Shown here: positions 22,701 through 31,400 of the stretch, piece after piece | Layout of the letters: each line of letters starts with the position of its first letter | Position numbering within the stretch: position 1 is the stretch's first letter | DNA from: DASRAP01 sp035277145 | GTDB taxonomy: Bacteria > Gemmatimonadota > Gemmatimonadetes > Gemmatimonadales > Gemmatimonadaceae | DNA length: 42,180 nt | Assembly (NCBI GenBank): GCA_035277145.1 | Contig: DATELA010000030.1 | Location: 1 to 42,180 of the forward strand | Direction of reading: 5' to 3' | The notes under the pieces: generated by a model | Database searches by the model: none | The model's input: the letters and a program-made list of their open reading frames with translations, nothing else | What the model was told of the DNA's origin: nothing | Position numbers and translations under genes: made by a program

Positions 22701-24222
22701 CGCCGGCTATGTACTCGGCGGAACGGGCGCAGCTAACGCCCCGTTCTACCTCGCGATCGCAAACAACAGGACGAATTTCACGCCGTCGGGCGGCACGGAC
22801 AGCGCGCTCAATCAGGCGACGGGCGAGTTCGAGGGAGCGCCGTGGTACCCCGGATTCACAGCGACGGTCATGAACGAACCATTGTCGCCATCCGCACGAC
22901 TCAGCGTCGTTCTGCGCGCGCCCGAAGACACGTTGAACACGGGAGTCGTGAGTTCGAGCGGCGTTGCGTACGTCGCCGTGTCCACGCCGTCGAGCAGCGC
23001 GCCGGTCACGCTCGGCCTGCGCCAGCGCACGGGTCAGTCGCGCGGAGGCTTCTACCACATCGAGTGGCAGGACGATTCGTTCGGTCCGGGCGCGCCGTTC
23101 ACGTTCGGTCCGAACACATCGCTGCAACCGGTGTTCGATGCATCGATTTCCGCGCGCGCCGTAGGCTCGCTCGCCGATACAGCGAGTGCGTTGCGCACCG
23201 AGATTCTCGCGGGCGTGGACGGATTGTCGTCGTCGCGCGCGAACATCGGCGCACGGCAGTTGGTACGTGCTCGAGTACCGTTCACTGTGACGCGCGGACG
23301 CGGGCTACCGCCGCTGACGCTCGCCATGATCCAGCGGCATCAGCCGGGGAACGTGGCCGACTCGCTGCTCAAGAATTCCATCTTGATCGGCACGAGCGGA
23401 GATACGACGCGCGTTGCGATTCCACCCGACGCGTGGATGCCGGGCGACACACTCTGGACGTTTGAAACACTCATGGTGGACTCGACGGCGACCGTCGGTG
23501 GTGCCACGGGTGTCGTGATCGTGCGCGATACCGTCATCAACGGCCGCACGCAATCGTTGCCAATCAAGGTCATGCGTACCATGCTCGGCCTCAAGTTCGT
23601 GTTGCGCTGCAACTCGAACGTGAACCCGACGCGCACGACGTGCAATCCGATTCGCCTTGGCGATCGCGGTTCGTCGGGGTATTTGCCGTACGAGAATGGT
23701 TGGACCAGCGTGCTGCATTTCAATCGCGATTTCACGCAGAACAGCGAGATCGAACTCACCGCGCAACCGATTCGGCCGAGCGTCGTGCCGCTCACGAAAA
23801 CGGACATGGCACGCATTCAGGTGGTGCCGAATCCATATATCGTGCAGTCGTCCTTCGACCGGCTCAGCACGGGGCGCGCGGTCATTGAGAACCGTGTGCG
23901 CTTCGTCAACGTGCCCGCGGAAGGCACGGTGCGCATCTACACGCTGTCGGGGCAGCTCGTGCAACAGATCTCGTGGACGCAGTCTGACCTGCTCGCGAGC
24001 GGAAACGGATCGCCGCACGGCGATTTGCCGTTCAGTTTGCGGACGCGCGAAGGGCTCGATCTCGCGTCGGGCTTGTACATGTTCGTCATGACGGCGAGAG
24101 GCGCGCAGGCGAATATGGCGTGCCGGAATCCGGCCACCAACGAGCCCCTGATCGACGCGCGGACGGGCAAGCGCCAAACGTGCGAGAACGTCGCGCGAGG
24201 GAAGTTCGTCGTGATTCGCTGA
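19729..24222 (+). CDS. very large exported protein with C-terminal VPNPY/FlgD-like domain
   Basis: This 1497-residue protein has a basic-start signal peptide ending ASELGAQ (about residue 33). The bulk is beta-rich with many Thr/Ser/Gly and repeated RIQVDSITG-like strands (AVDSITGRLSSYVI, VDIDTITSPLSPSGP); I recognise no catalytic motif. It has several isolated cysteines (NAGGLCPFANTAGDIFNSQC) that could pair outside the cell. The last 135 residues, from IQVVPNPYIVQSSF through VRFVNVPAEGTVRIYTLSGQLV to GKFVVIR, form the FlgD-Ig-like terminal domain seen on secreted proteins of Gemmatimonadota and Bacteroidota, in the latter as a type IX sorting signal. Whether it works as a secretion signal here is unknown. 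ATG 19729 is chosen because it starts the signal peptide; TTG 19702 is less likely. Confidence 0.85.
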   Translation: MNTPAFTRATPRRARHALAALMCTFLASELGAQSPVTSPLTTTVIRDDGVAVPTNPSSRRNGFNLFAEEDLAGTSLRLTGTYRYAFINAGGLCPFANTAGDIFNSQCGAFGGSTFFHATPVWGIGLDDYAKIRAAWPNVANMRSPVGFSTPWRITSIAPITTRINAADGQFGQFYAGVTSLTGAGCREFTGAAGAGLPENFTLLASSDCPETWPGTGFNGLRALPDSVWLQRFQSGPSAFRWDDWKIPANQYASTPIGNIASYGAFSDYPREVLQIYGGITPRGTPGEPPGERGFPLGIYVRADAWKFDRPSLRNGVFIRWLVINNSEKVWGAPIDYDKLYMGVDPGYTLSGQSPAAYNLPGRGVHVASGGGMSGKCSSTFPRRAPPGNTEGCEGNSTTAPRMIMLLKSPLGDLRNKQFSDSASPYYFPSHQEADDTITFNHWRRGGFGAQEQFSWRRNDRALFGLLSGDETLWLDGRSFSDFSATNIWRYFRYEGTDGTQSLANIRYNRSVPGDIPGYGDWDYNDDGIQDTLKIPGCGVLGCAGLWGDSIAGGFSNQDAGNIGNFLGVGPFALAAGDTTEFIWFMGGAADTLQTNRLIAAATAAFFNNYAGASAYPTPTVTAEDVQLNSAWFRDSTANAQNTQVRIQIKMPPRVPDASMQAILARLQQSDPIASNLRDLNPGLLSIVTGRMQQNLAELLVFKSCDGGTSWTTDASCTASTASFRTRDQSGSDVGLGWRPRFTIAVDSITGRLSSYVITDNVPSGREYLYAFVTKTRGLFDIRVRTKLTVDSLGRITDEAFDNLENVLGVDIDTITSPLSPSGPHTVRVYAPISVPAGTMYAALDSVRVQTPRTTNRVALFATSASVDGVYRMRFGNRFVVTRTIDTITGAETSAIIRQSVYRSYGASPTAFDPAGANGGAALSPAGPRLQSPGAGSSFYYVASADTFSANHGFTYSARISNGQIVSSQRLSTTPISTVGSVKTFLDTIKFAGYVLGGTGAANAPFYLAIANNRTNFTPSGGTDSALNQATGEFEGAPWYPGFTATVMNEPLSPSARLSVVLRAPEDTLNTGVVSSSGVAYVAVSTPSSSAPVTLGLRQRTGQSRGGFYHIEWQDDSFGPGAPFTFGPNTSLQPVFDASISARAVGSLADTASALRTEILAGVDGLSSSRANIGARQLVRARVPFTVTRGRGLPPLTLAMIQRHQPGNVADSLLKNSILIGTSGDTTRVAIPPDAWMPGDTLWTFETLMVDSTATVGGATGVVIVRDTVINGRTQSLPIKVMRTMLGLKFVLRCNSNVNPTRTTCNPIRLGDRGSSGYLPYENGWTSVLHFNRDFTQNSEIELTAQPIRPSVVPLTKTDMARIQVVPNPYIVQSSFDRLSTGRAVIENRVRFVNVPAEGTVRIYTLSGQLVQQISWTQSDLLASGNGSPHGDLPFSLRTREGLDLASGLYMFVMTARGAQANMACRNPATNEPLIDARTGKRQTCENVARGKFVVIR

Positions 24223-24247
24223 GCGCGTATTACGCACCAGATGTTCC

Positions 24248-24281
24248 GCCGTGCCCGAGATAGAACCAATCCGGGCACGGC
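24248..24281 (+). terminator. hairpin terminator-like element after the large exported protein gene
   Basis: GCCGTGCCCG (24248-24257) and CGGGCACGGC (24272-24281) form a perfect 10-bp GC-rich stem with a 14-base loop, 26 bp after the stop codon. There is no T tract after the stem, so it may work poorly as an intrinsic terminator or need Rho. Confidence 0.6.
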
Positions 24282-24297
24282 GCACGGAGCCACTCTC

Positions 24298-24311
24298 CAG
24301 TGGCGCCACTG
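24298..24311. promoter_or_regulatory. CAGTGGCGCCACTG palindrome upstream of the MocR-like gene
   Basis: A perfect 14-bp palindrome, extended by CCACTCTC before and TGTGTGG after it, lies 124 bp before the MocR-like start. MocR/GntR regulators commonly bind inverted or direct repeats in their own upstream region. An operator role is only a suggestion. Confidence 0.35.
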
Positions 24312-24434
24312 TGTGGCGCTCGCGCACGGGTGGTTGCCCCGCGCGGCTGCGGCGGACGATCTTGGGCCAACCGCTCGATGCAACGAGACTCGGGGGTCGC
24401 GACTGTCCCTCGTTCACCCGCACCAAGGTCTTCG

Positions 24435-25901
24435 ATGCCGACGACGCCGCTCTTCATTGGAGTCGACCCCTCCCTTCCAGAGCCGCTGCACACGCAAGTG
24501 TACCGCGGACTTCGCAGCGCGATCGCCGACGGTCGACTGAAACAAGGGCAGTTCCTGCCATCGACACGCGCGTTGGCGACTTCGCTCTGCGTTGGTCGAA
24601 ACACGGTACTCCGCGCGGTGGACCGCCTGAAAACGGAGGGACTCGCGGAAGGGCGCGTCGGTTCAGGCGTGCGCGTCGCGCGTCCGGCGCCGGCTGCGCC
24701 CGACGGCGCGAGCGCTCGATTCGAGGCGCGCGCCCGCAGCGGGCATGGCACGCGCGCATTCGAGGTCGGCGTGCCGCCACTCGACGTGTTTCCCACCCGC
24801 ACGTGGTCGCGCGTCGCCGCGCAGCGATGGCGGCGCTCGACGCAATCGATCATTGAATCCGCGGAACCGTGCGGGTATTTCCACCTCCGCGAAGTAATCG
24901 CGGACTACGTGCGCGTCGCGCGCGGCGTCGCGTGCGAAGCCGATCAGGTCCTCATCACGAGCGGTTCGCACCACGCGTTCGAGATCGTTTTGCGCGCGCT
25001 GCTCGAGCCGGGTGACGCCGTGCTCACGGAAGATCCTGGCCGGCCTGAAGTTGCTCGCGCGGTGATCTCGGCCGGCGCCAATCCCGTTCCGATTCCCGTC
25101 GACCGCGAAGGCGCACACATGACGACATCGGGACGATGGTCGGCCGCACGGCTCGCGATCGTTACACCCGGGTGTCATTTCCCGTCCGGCGTCGCGCTCT
25201 CACTCCGCCGGCGTCAACAACTCGTCGACTGGGCGCGCGCGAACAACGCGTGGATCATCGAAGACGATCACTACGCAGAAACGCGATTCGTCGGGCGCCC
25301 GATTCCGACGATCCACAGCCTCGACATGGGACTGCGCACGGTGTTCGTCGGATCGTTCGCGCATCTGCTGTTCCCGAGTTTACGCATCGGGTTCGCGGTG
25401 CTGCCGGCGTCGATTCGCGAGCGGATCGTGGCGGCGCGCCCGTTGTCTGAACAACACACGCCGACAAGCACGCAAGCAATTCTGGCCGACTTCATCGAGC
25501 AGGGACACTTCGCGCGGCACCTGCGCCGTCTTCGCGAAGCGATTGCGGAACGCTACGGCATTCTCACGCGCGCGCTGCACGTGCACTGCGGCATGCACCT
25601 CGATCCATGGCCCGCAAATGCAGGTGTGCACGTCATGGGTTGGCTGCCGCCGACGGAAGCGGAATCAACTGTCGTGGCCGAATGCGCGCGCCGCGGCGTT
25701 GTCGTCCAAGCACTCGGCGATTTCCGCCAGACACCAGGGCGTCCGGGTTTGGTACTGGGATTCGGTGGATGGACGCCTGCGCAAATCGTCGCTGGCGTGA
25801 AGAATCTGGCGCGCGCGTTGAACGGAAGTGGAAGCGCAGTGGCGCGCGGATCCGCGCGCGCCACGTTGAACAGCGAATCGATCGAGGTCGCGGTGAGCTA
25901 G
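24435..25901 (+). CDS. MocR/GabR-like GntR regulator with degenerate PLP domain
   Basis: This 488-residue fusion has an N-terminal winged helix of the GntR type (about 10-80; QVYRGLRSAIADGRLKQGQF, LPSTRALATSLCVGRNTVLRAVDRL) and a fold-type I aminotransferase-like domain (about 115-470), the MocR layout. The usual PLP lysine motif GTFSKxLFP reads GSFAHLLFP (306-314), so Lys is replaced by His310. Near it, EDDYDSE reads EDDHYAE (276-282) and TPxHQxPxG reads TPGCHFPSG. The phosphate-side Arg317 and Asp277 remain. It can probably not form an internal aldimine and may sense another ligand or none. ATG 24435 has AAGG six bases upstream. The stop shares CTAG with the TSUP gene on the other strand. 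Target genes are unknown; the family usually regulates a neighbour. Confidence 0.9.
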   Translation: MPTTPLFIGVDPSLPEPLHTQVYRGLRSAIADGRLKQGQFLPSTRALATSLCVGRNTVLRAVDRLKTEGLAEGRVGSGVRVARPAPAAPDGASARFEARARSGHGTRAFEVGVPPLDVFPTRTWSRVAAQRWRRSTQSIIESAEPCGYFHLREVIADYVRVARGVACEADQVLITSGSHHAFEIVLRALLEPGDAVLTEDPGRPEVARAVISAGANPVPIPVDREGAHMTTSGRWSAARLAIVTPGCHFPSGVALSLRRRQQLVDWARANNAWIIEDDHYAETRFVGRPIPTIHSLDMGLRTVFVGSFAHLLFPSLRIGFAVLPASIRERIVAARPLSEQHTPTSTQAILADFIEQGHFARHLRRLREAIAERYGILTRALHVHCGMHLDPWPANAGVHVMGWLPPTEAESTVVAECARRGVVVQALGDFRQTPGRPGLVLGFGGWTPAQIVAGVKNLARALNGSGSAVARGSARATLNSESIEVAVS

Positions 25902-26803
25902 GCGGCGTTCGCTTTTTCCCTGGCCGCGGCGCGCAGCATGCTGATCGCCGTGTAACCAACAACCACGACGACGACCCATCGGACTGTCGTGAGGGACATC
26001 TCCTTCACGATGAACGCGGCCGCAAACACGGCGGGAATGCCGCCGAGCAACAGACCCATCACCGCGCGCGCATCGAACTTCTTCTCCTTCACGAAGCGCG
26101 CGCTCGAGACCGGCATCAGAAAGGCGCACGATCCCATCATGATTGGAAACGCGAGCTTCGGATTCATGCCGAGCAACGCGATCATGATCATGCATGGCGC
26201 ATACAATCCAATGCCGAGCGTCATCAATGCGCCGAGTGCCATGTTGATGAGGAATCCGGCAACGAGCAGCCCGCCTGTCAGTCCGATCGCGTCGCCGCCG
26301 GGAAACACGGCGAGGGCGCCCGATGCCGCGCGCATTTCATCAATGCTCTTCAGCGCGTAGAGCGCCGCGCCAACGAGCAGCGCCGAACCCATGCCGATTT
26401 GCACCTTGCGCCGCGAAAAGCCTGACACGATACCCGCGCCAAACCACGATCCGATGATCGCCGCCGCGATCAGTGCAGCAAGCGTTGTGAAATCGACCTC
26501 GATGATCGTGGTGTAGATGAACGCCTGCGCAATCGTCGGCAGCGTGTGCCCGACGTTCAGCGTGCCCGGAATCTTCTCGTCGGGCACCATCTTGAACGCG
26601 CGAAAGATCGTCGTCGTCGTCGCGAACGATCCGATGCCCAGCGTGTCGAAGAAGTTCGTCACGGCACCCGTCGCGATCCCCAGCAATGTCGGCGTGGCCC
26701 CGCCCTGTTCCGCGCCAACCGTGCGAACGCCTTGCACGAATACGGCGAGGTAGAACGCGGTGAAAAGGCCAAGCGCGACGAGGAGCCCGGTCAGTGGTTC
26801 CAT
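25898..26803 (-). CDS. TSUP (TauE/SafE) family membrane permease
   Basis: This 301-residue protein has about eight hydrophobic helices in two halves, the layout of the TauE/SafE/TSUP sulfite or organic-anion exporter family. Helix 1 is LTGLLVALGLFTAFYLAVFV, and the repeated family-type turns GATPTLLGIATGAVTNFFDTLGIGS and GLLVAGFLINMALGALMTLGIGLYAP begin the two halves. Members move sulfite, sulfonates or other small anions; this sequence does not define the substrate. Its stop codon TAG overlaps that of the MocR-like gene by four bases (CTAG), so the two transcripts collide tail to tail. It is divergent from the M20 peptidase gene. ATG 26803 is the natural start. Confidence 0.88.
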   Translation of the reverse strand: MEPLTGLLVALGLFTAFYLAVFVQGVRTVGAEQGGATPTLLGIATGAVTNFFDTLGIGSFATTTTIFRAFKMVPDEKIPGTLNVGHTLPTIAQAFIYTTIIEVDFTTLAALIAAAIIGSWFGAGIVSGFSRRKVQIGMGSALLVGAALYALKSIDEMRAASGALAVFPGGDAIGLTGGLLVAGFLINMALGALMTLGIGLYAPCMIMIALLGMNPKLAFPIMMGSCAFLMPVSSARFVKEKKFDARAVMGLLLGGIPAVFAAAFIVKEMSLTTVRWVVVVVVGYTAISMLRAAAREKANAA

Positions 26804-26935
26804 GAGCGAGTGGGGGCGGAGGGAAAACGGCTCGGTTTGTCCGCGCGCATTATGCGATCCGCAACGGGCTTCGGCCAGGGGTCGGCGCTATTACGGGTGA
26901 CATGCGGAGAACCGTCCAGCAAATTGCGCGAACAA
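26804..26935. promoter_or_regulatory. divergent promoter region (TSUP / M20 peptidase)
   Basis: This 132-bp gap lies between outward-facing genes. A CGCGCATTATGCGA partial palindrome (about 26845-26858) and GGCGCTATTACGGG (about 26884-26897), a possible -10 for the peptidase gene, are visible. Assignment is weak. Confidence 0.35.
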
Positions 26936-28267
26936 ATGCGCTTACGATCAACGATTTTCACCGTCACTGCGTCGCTCGCGACGCTCGCTGCGCTCGCCGG
27001 GGCTCAGCAGCGCCCAGCCACCCTCACCGCGACGGAACGCCAGCTCGTTGCTTCGGTCGATGCCGGCGCTGCCAACGCTATCGCGCTCCTCGAGCGGATC
27101 GTCAACATCAACAGCGGCACGATGAACTTCGCGGGCGTACGCGCCGTCGCCGACGCGCTCGCCCCCGAATTCCGCGCACTCGGCTTCGAAACACGATGGG
27201 TCGACGGTGCCGCGTGGAATCGCGCAGGACATCTGATCGCAACGCGGCGCGGAAACGGGCGCGGTCCGAAGTTGCTGTTGATTGGACACCTCGACACGGT
27301 GTTCGAGAAGGATTCCCCGTTCCAGAAACTCACGCGCACGCGCGGCGATTCGGCGAGCGGACCGGGCATCGCCGACATGAAAGGCGGCGACGTGGTGATG
27401 TTGCTCGCGTTGCGCGCACTCGCGGCGGCGTCGCTGCTCGATGATTTGCAAATCACCGCCGTGTTCACGGGCGACGAAGAAGCGAGCGGACGTCCGATGT
27501 CGTTGTCGAAGCGCGATCTCGTCGATGCCGCCGATTGGGCCGACATCGCGATTGGATTCGAGAATGGGCCCGAAGCGCCGCACGTCAGCGTCACATCGCG
27601 CCGGAGTTCGACCGATTGGTATTTGCGCGTCGCGGGAACGCCGTCGCATTCGTCGCAGATTTTTCAGCCGACGGTTGGCAGCGGCGCGATTTTCGAAGTC
27701 GCGCGCATCCTCACGCAATTCCACGATTCGTTGTCGCGCGAACCGAAGCTCACGTTCAATCCCGGTGTGATCGTCGGTGGAACCGCGGTGACGTTCGACT
27801 CCGCGCAGCGGCGTGGCACCGCATTCGGAAGAACAAACGTGGTCGCGGAGAGCGCGTCGGTGGCTGGCGATTTACGCGCACTCTCGCCGGAGCAACTCAC
27901 GCGCGCAAAGGCGACAATGCAGCGCATCGTCGCGCGTCACTATGCACACACGAGCGCCGTGCTGTCGTTCGATGACAGCTATCCGCCGCTTCCGCCGAGC
28001 GATGGCAACACGCGCTTGTTGACCATGCTCGATCGCGCGAGCCGCGACGCAGGGCTGCCGGGTTTGACCGCCGTCGATCCGTTGCGTGCCGGTGCGGCAG
28101 ATATTGCATTCGCTGCCGGGCGCGTCGACATGGCAATCGACGGACTCGGAATGAAGGGCCGTAGCGATCACACGGTGAACGAGACCGCAGACTTGTCGAT
28201 GCTCGCGGTGCAAGCGAAGCGAGCGGCGCTCTTGCTTAGCCGATTGCGTCGCACTGGCGCGCAGTAG
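26936..28267 (+). CDS. exported M20-family metallopeptidase (glutamate carboxypeptidase-like)
   Basis: This 443-residue protein has signal peptide MRLRSTIFTVTASLATLAALAGA, which fixes the start at ATG 26936; earlier in-frame codons do not fit. Two-zinc M20 ligands are all visible: His118 in LLIGHLDTV with Asp120, Asp147 in GPGIADMKGG, the catalytic Glu181-Glu182 in TGDEEASG, Glu209 in GFENGPE and His412 in GRSDHTVNE. The dimerisation domain (about 216-330, STDWYLRVAGTPSHSSQI) is present. It resembles carboxypeptidase G2-type enzymes that release C-terminal glutamate or related residues, presumably in the periplasm for peptide salvage. It is followed by a family A palindrome and a convergent gene. 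Confidence 0.93.
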   Translation: MRLRSTIFTVTASLATLAALAGAQQRPATLTATERQLVASVDAGAANAIALLERIVNINSGTMNFAGVRAVADALAPEFRALGFETRWVDGAAWNRAGHLIATRRGNGRGPKLLLIGHLDTVFEKDSPFQKLTRTRGDSASGPGIADMKGGDVVMLLALRALAAASLLDDLQITAVFTGDEEASGRPMSLSKRDLVDAADWADIAIGFENGPEAPHVSVTSRRSSTDWYLRVAGTPSHSSQIFQPTVGSGAIFEVARILTQFHDSLSREPKLTFNPGVIVGGTAVTFDSAQRRGTAFGRTNVVAESASVAGDLRALSPEQLTRAKATMQRIVARHYAHTSAVLSFDDSYPPLPPSDGNTRLLTMLDRASRDAGLPGLTAVDPLRAGAADIAFAAGRVDMAIDGLGMKGRSDHTVNETADLSMLAVQAKRAALLLSRLRRTGAQ

Positions 28268-28282
28268 CGCGCCACGCAACCG

Positions 28283-28446
28283 AACTACAAACGCAACGCA
28301 GAGGGGCAGAGAACGCAGAGGACCGCAGAGAACTGACTGTTGGTAACAGCACTCGCCGAGCACATGTGGGCGTGGCGAGTGCAGTTACCACAAGTCTTTC
28401 TCTGCGGACCTCTGCGTTCTCTGCCCTCTGCGTTGCGTTTGTCGGT
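28283..28446 (+). repeat. GCAGAG-type long palindrome (family A, copy 2)
   Basis: This copy shares ACGCAACGCAGAG arms and inner CTG(A)CTGTTGGTAACAG... with copies 1 and 3, but the tip between about 28345 and 28390 differs (CACTCGCC...GGCGAGTG forms its own hairpin). It has the same orientation as copy 1 and as the M20 peptidase gene it follows by 15 bp. It sits between convergent genes, so it can also end the large lipoprotein transcript. Confidence 0.9.
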
Positions 28447-28465
28447 TACCGAACCTGGACGCGCG

Positions 28466-31400
28466 TCAACACCCCGTTATCGGCTGGAAATTCCAACTCA
28501 GTGTCGCTCCGTTGAGGCGCTGACATTGCGCCAGCGGCAAACTCACCGGCGTCGCCTGGGTGATCACCAAGCCGAACGTGCCCCCGGTGGTCAGGTTCGG
28601 ATCGTTCACGACGATGTAGCGACCGGTAAATCCTACCGTCGGGAAGAACATGCCGTTGAACTGCGGCGTGATCGGAGCGCTTCTGGCGACGGTCAGGATG
28701 TTCGGGTTTGTCGGATAGTTCTGGAACGTGACGGTATCGAACGCCGTGATCGGCTGGTTGTCGACAATGCTCACGAGTGTGTTGTCGAACAGCATGTTGC
28801 GCACGTTGACGCCCTCTGCCGTCAGCGTAAACCCGTTGCCAAATACCTTGGGCTGCGTAAGCGGATCCAGATCCACGAGTACATGCGTGAGCACATTGCT
28901 CTGGAAGTTGACTCCGGTGGTATTCGTAATGCGCAGGTTGCCGAAGTGCGAGAGTGTTGTGCCAAATCCCCCGGTCCCGAACGAAACGTTCTGGCTGCTC
29001 GTACCGGCGAACTCCACCGTGTGCGGCGGATCAGCGTTAAAGCTCGATGTGCTGTTCACACCCGTCTGAACAAAATGTCCCATGGCGCGAATCGTTCCGC
29101 CGATGAGGTTCGGGTTCACGTTGCCACCACCGAAGATCGTCGAGTCACGCACCGTGATCTGACCGCCCGACATTCCGAGCGCGCCCGTGTTGGTCGTCCG
29201 CAACTTCTGCACGAGGGTTGTACTGCTATTGAGTTGGAAACGACCGCTCGAAATGTGCAGATCGCCGCCGAGCGTATCGTTTGCGCTGCCGACGAACATG
29301 TCGACAATCCCCGTCGTCGCTACACGCACACTGCGCAACGCCGTGTAATTCGAGAACGGCAACGTGTAGTTCGCGGTGCCGAGGAACACGAGCGTGTCGG
29401 GCCGGAACTTCGGCAAGTTGATTTGCGTTGAATCCAGCGCCGGACCAATCGTCGTCAGTTCCAGCACGAATGGGCGCACAACCGGTCCGCCCCCGCCGAC
29501 ATAGATGAATCGGCCCTGCACTTGCAGTCGCTGGTTCGTTGAGCTCGTGAGATCGGTCCCGCCTTGCACCGTCATACTGTCGGTGACGAGCACGTTCGAG
29601 AACAACCGAATCTCCTGACCGCTGCCCGCAGGTTTGAGCAGAATCAAATCGCGGAAGAACGACGTCGTCGGATTCGTGAATACAATCGTGTGGAATCCCG
29701 CGGCCGCGCCCTGGAACTTCGTCCGGTGATTCGCCGTCGCTGCAAATGACGAGGTGACGCCGCCCTGCGAGAAGTTTCCGCCCACGGTCAGCACACCGTT
29801 CGTCATGATCGTGCTCGTACTGCCGCCCGCGAAATTCACATCACCCGCGACGCCGACGCTGTCGCCTGCACCCGTCATCTGCAGCGCACCACCGCCTTCC
29901 GTGCGCAAACCGCCGTTCACCGCGACCTTCGCGCCATTGGTGATCAGCGTACCACTGCTGATCACGAGATCATTCTGCAGCGAAAGATTTGCCGCGCCGA
30001 ATGAAATCGTGTTGATCAGCTTCGCCGCGCGAATGCTCTTGTAGACGTAATTCCCGAATCCCGCGAAATTCAGCTGAATCGACGTGTTGAGTCCGTCGAG
30101 GAACACCACCGTATCGGGCGAGAACGTGCCCGAGTCCGCGAGCTGACGTTTGAGCTCGAACACGAACGGCGTCACGTTCGAACCAATTGCACCCCAGAGC
30201 GTGTCAGCGGTAAGGCGCACCGGCGATGCGCCGGTCACCGACGTGCTCGCGCGGAACACACCGTTCACCGCGACGCTCGTCGCGAGATTCACGCTGCCCG
30301 AACTCTTCTCGACGAACAATCGACGGAAGAAGCTCTGCACGGGATCCGCAAATCCGACCGCTTGCAGTCCAGCACCATTGAGCACTGTCTTGTGCGTACC
30401 ACTCGCCGCAAATACCGCGCCGACGCCGCCCTGCGAGAAGTTGCCCCCGACAACGAGGACACCGCCGGTCATCGAGTTGGGGCCGCCATTGAAGACCGCA
30501 TTCCCGGCGACGACGAGCGAGTCCGTCGCGCCAGCCATCACGACCGTGCCGCCGTTCGTGACAAGCAGGTTGCCGCCGACGTTTACGCGGAACCCGCCCA
30601 GCGTGAGTATGCCCGTACTCAGCGAACCGTTCGCAACAATGAGATCGCCGGTCGTCGTGAGCGGGCCGTTCAAGAACGGTGACCCGAGGATCTGCACCAC
30701 GCCGAACGTCAAGTTCCCCGGAATCGTCTGAGACGCGTTGCCGACGAACCCAATCGTGTCGATGGTCGTCGTGGACAGATTGAGGAGCGGCGTGCTCGCA
30801 AGACGCAGCCGCGTAATCCGCACCGTCGCCACGGGATCCACAGACGCGAACGTGCTGCCGACGGTGATGACGCGCGGACTACCCGCAGCTCCGATCGAGT
30901 TGACCGTAATCGGACCATCAACCGAGAATGTTCCCCGCGCACTCGCTGCGCTCAGGAAGGTGACGGTACCACCGGTCTTGCTGATACTGAGCGTGCCGGC
31001 GCACGACGCCGCGCACACTGGTGACAACGTCGCGGTATCGGGTGTTGCGAAGTTGATGGTCTGCGCGCCGCCCTCGGTGAAAATGAGGCTGAGCGCTTCG
31101 GCCGCAACAAACGACTTGTTACTGTTGACCGCGCTTTGCGTGAAGTTGCCAGTCACGGTAATGATGCCCGCCGTGAGCAAACCACTCTCGTCACCGCCGT
31201 TGAAGAACATGTTCCCGGTCCACAACAGGCCCGCCGACGGCGCCGCCATCTTGATCGTGCCGGTGTTGTTCGTCTGGAACGTTCCCGTACCGACGATACC
31301 GAACTGATCGAAGTCGAGCGTGCCTTTTACTTCGAGCGGTCCGGTCTCCGTAGAACCGCTCAAGGTGTAATTGCCGTCGACAAACACTGCGGTCGTCGTA

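Larger units (their letters stand above)
24223..24434. other. gap between the large exported protein and the MocR-like gene
   Basis: This 212-bp region carries a terminator-like hairpin (24248-24281), a 14-bp palindrome (24298-24311) and AAGG six bases before ATG 24435. In-frame codons upstream of 24435 exist back to 24300, but they translate to a Gly/Arg-rich string unlike GntR N-termini. No small gene is seen. Confidence 0.5.

Noticed and set aside
23305..24426. 373-codon - strand frame across the end of the large exported protein gene
   Set aside because: Arg-rich composition and no recognisable fold; covers a clear C-terminal domain on the + strand.
24300..24434. Upstream extension of the MocR-like gene to 24300
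   Set aside because: It would encode a Gly/Arg-rich string through a palindrome. ATG 24435 has a ribosome-binding AAGG and starts close to the GntR domain.
28340..29431. 363-codon + strand frame starting in the family A palindrome
   Set aside because: It begins in a repeat and runs antisense to the lipoprotein gene, with low-complexity translation.
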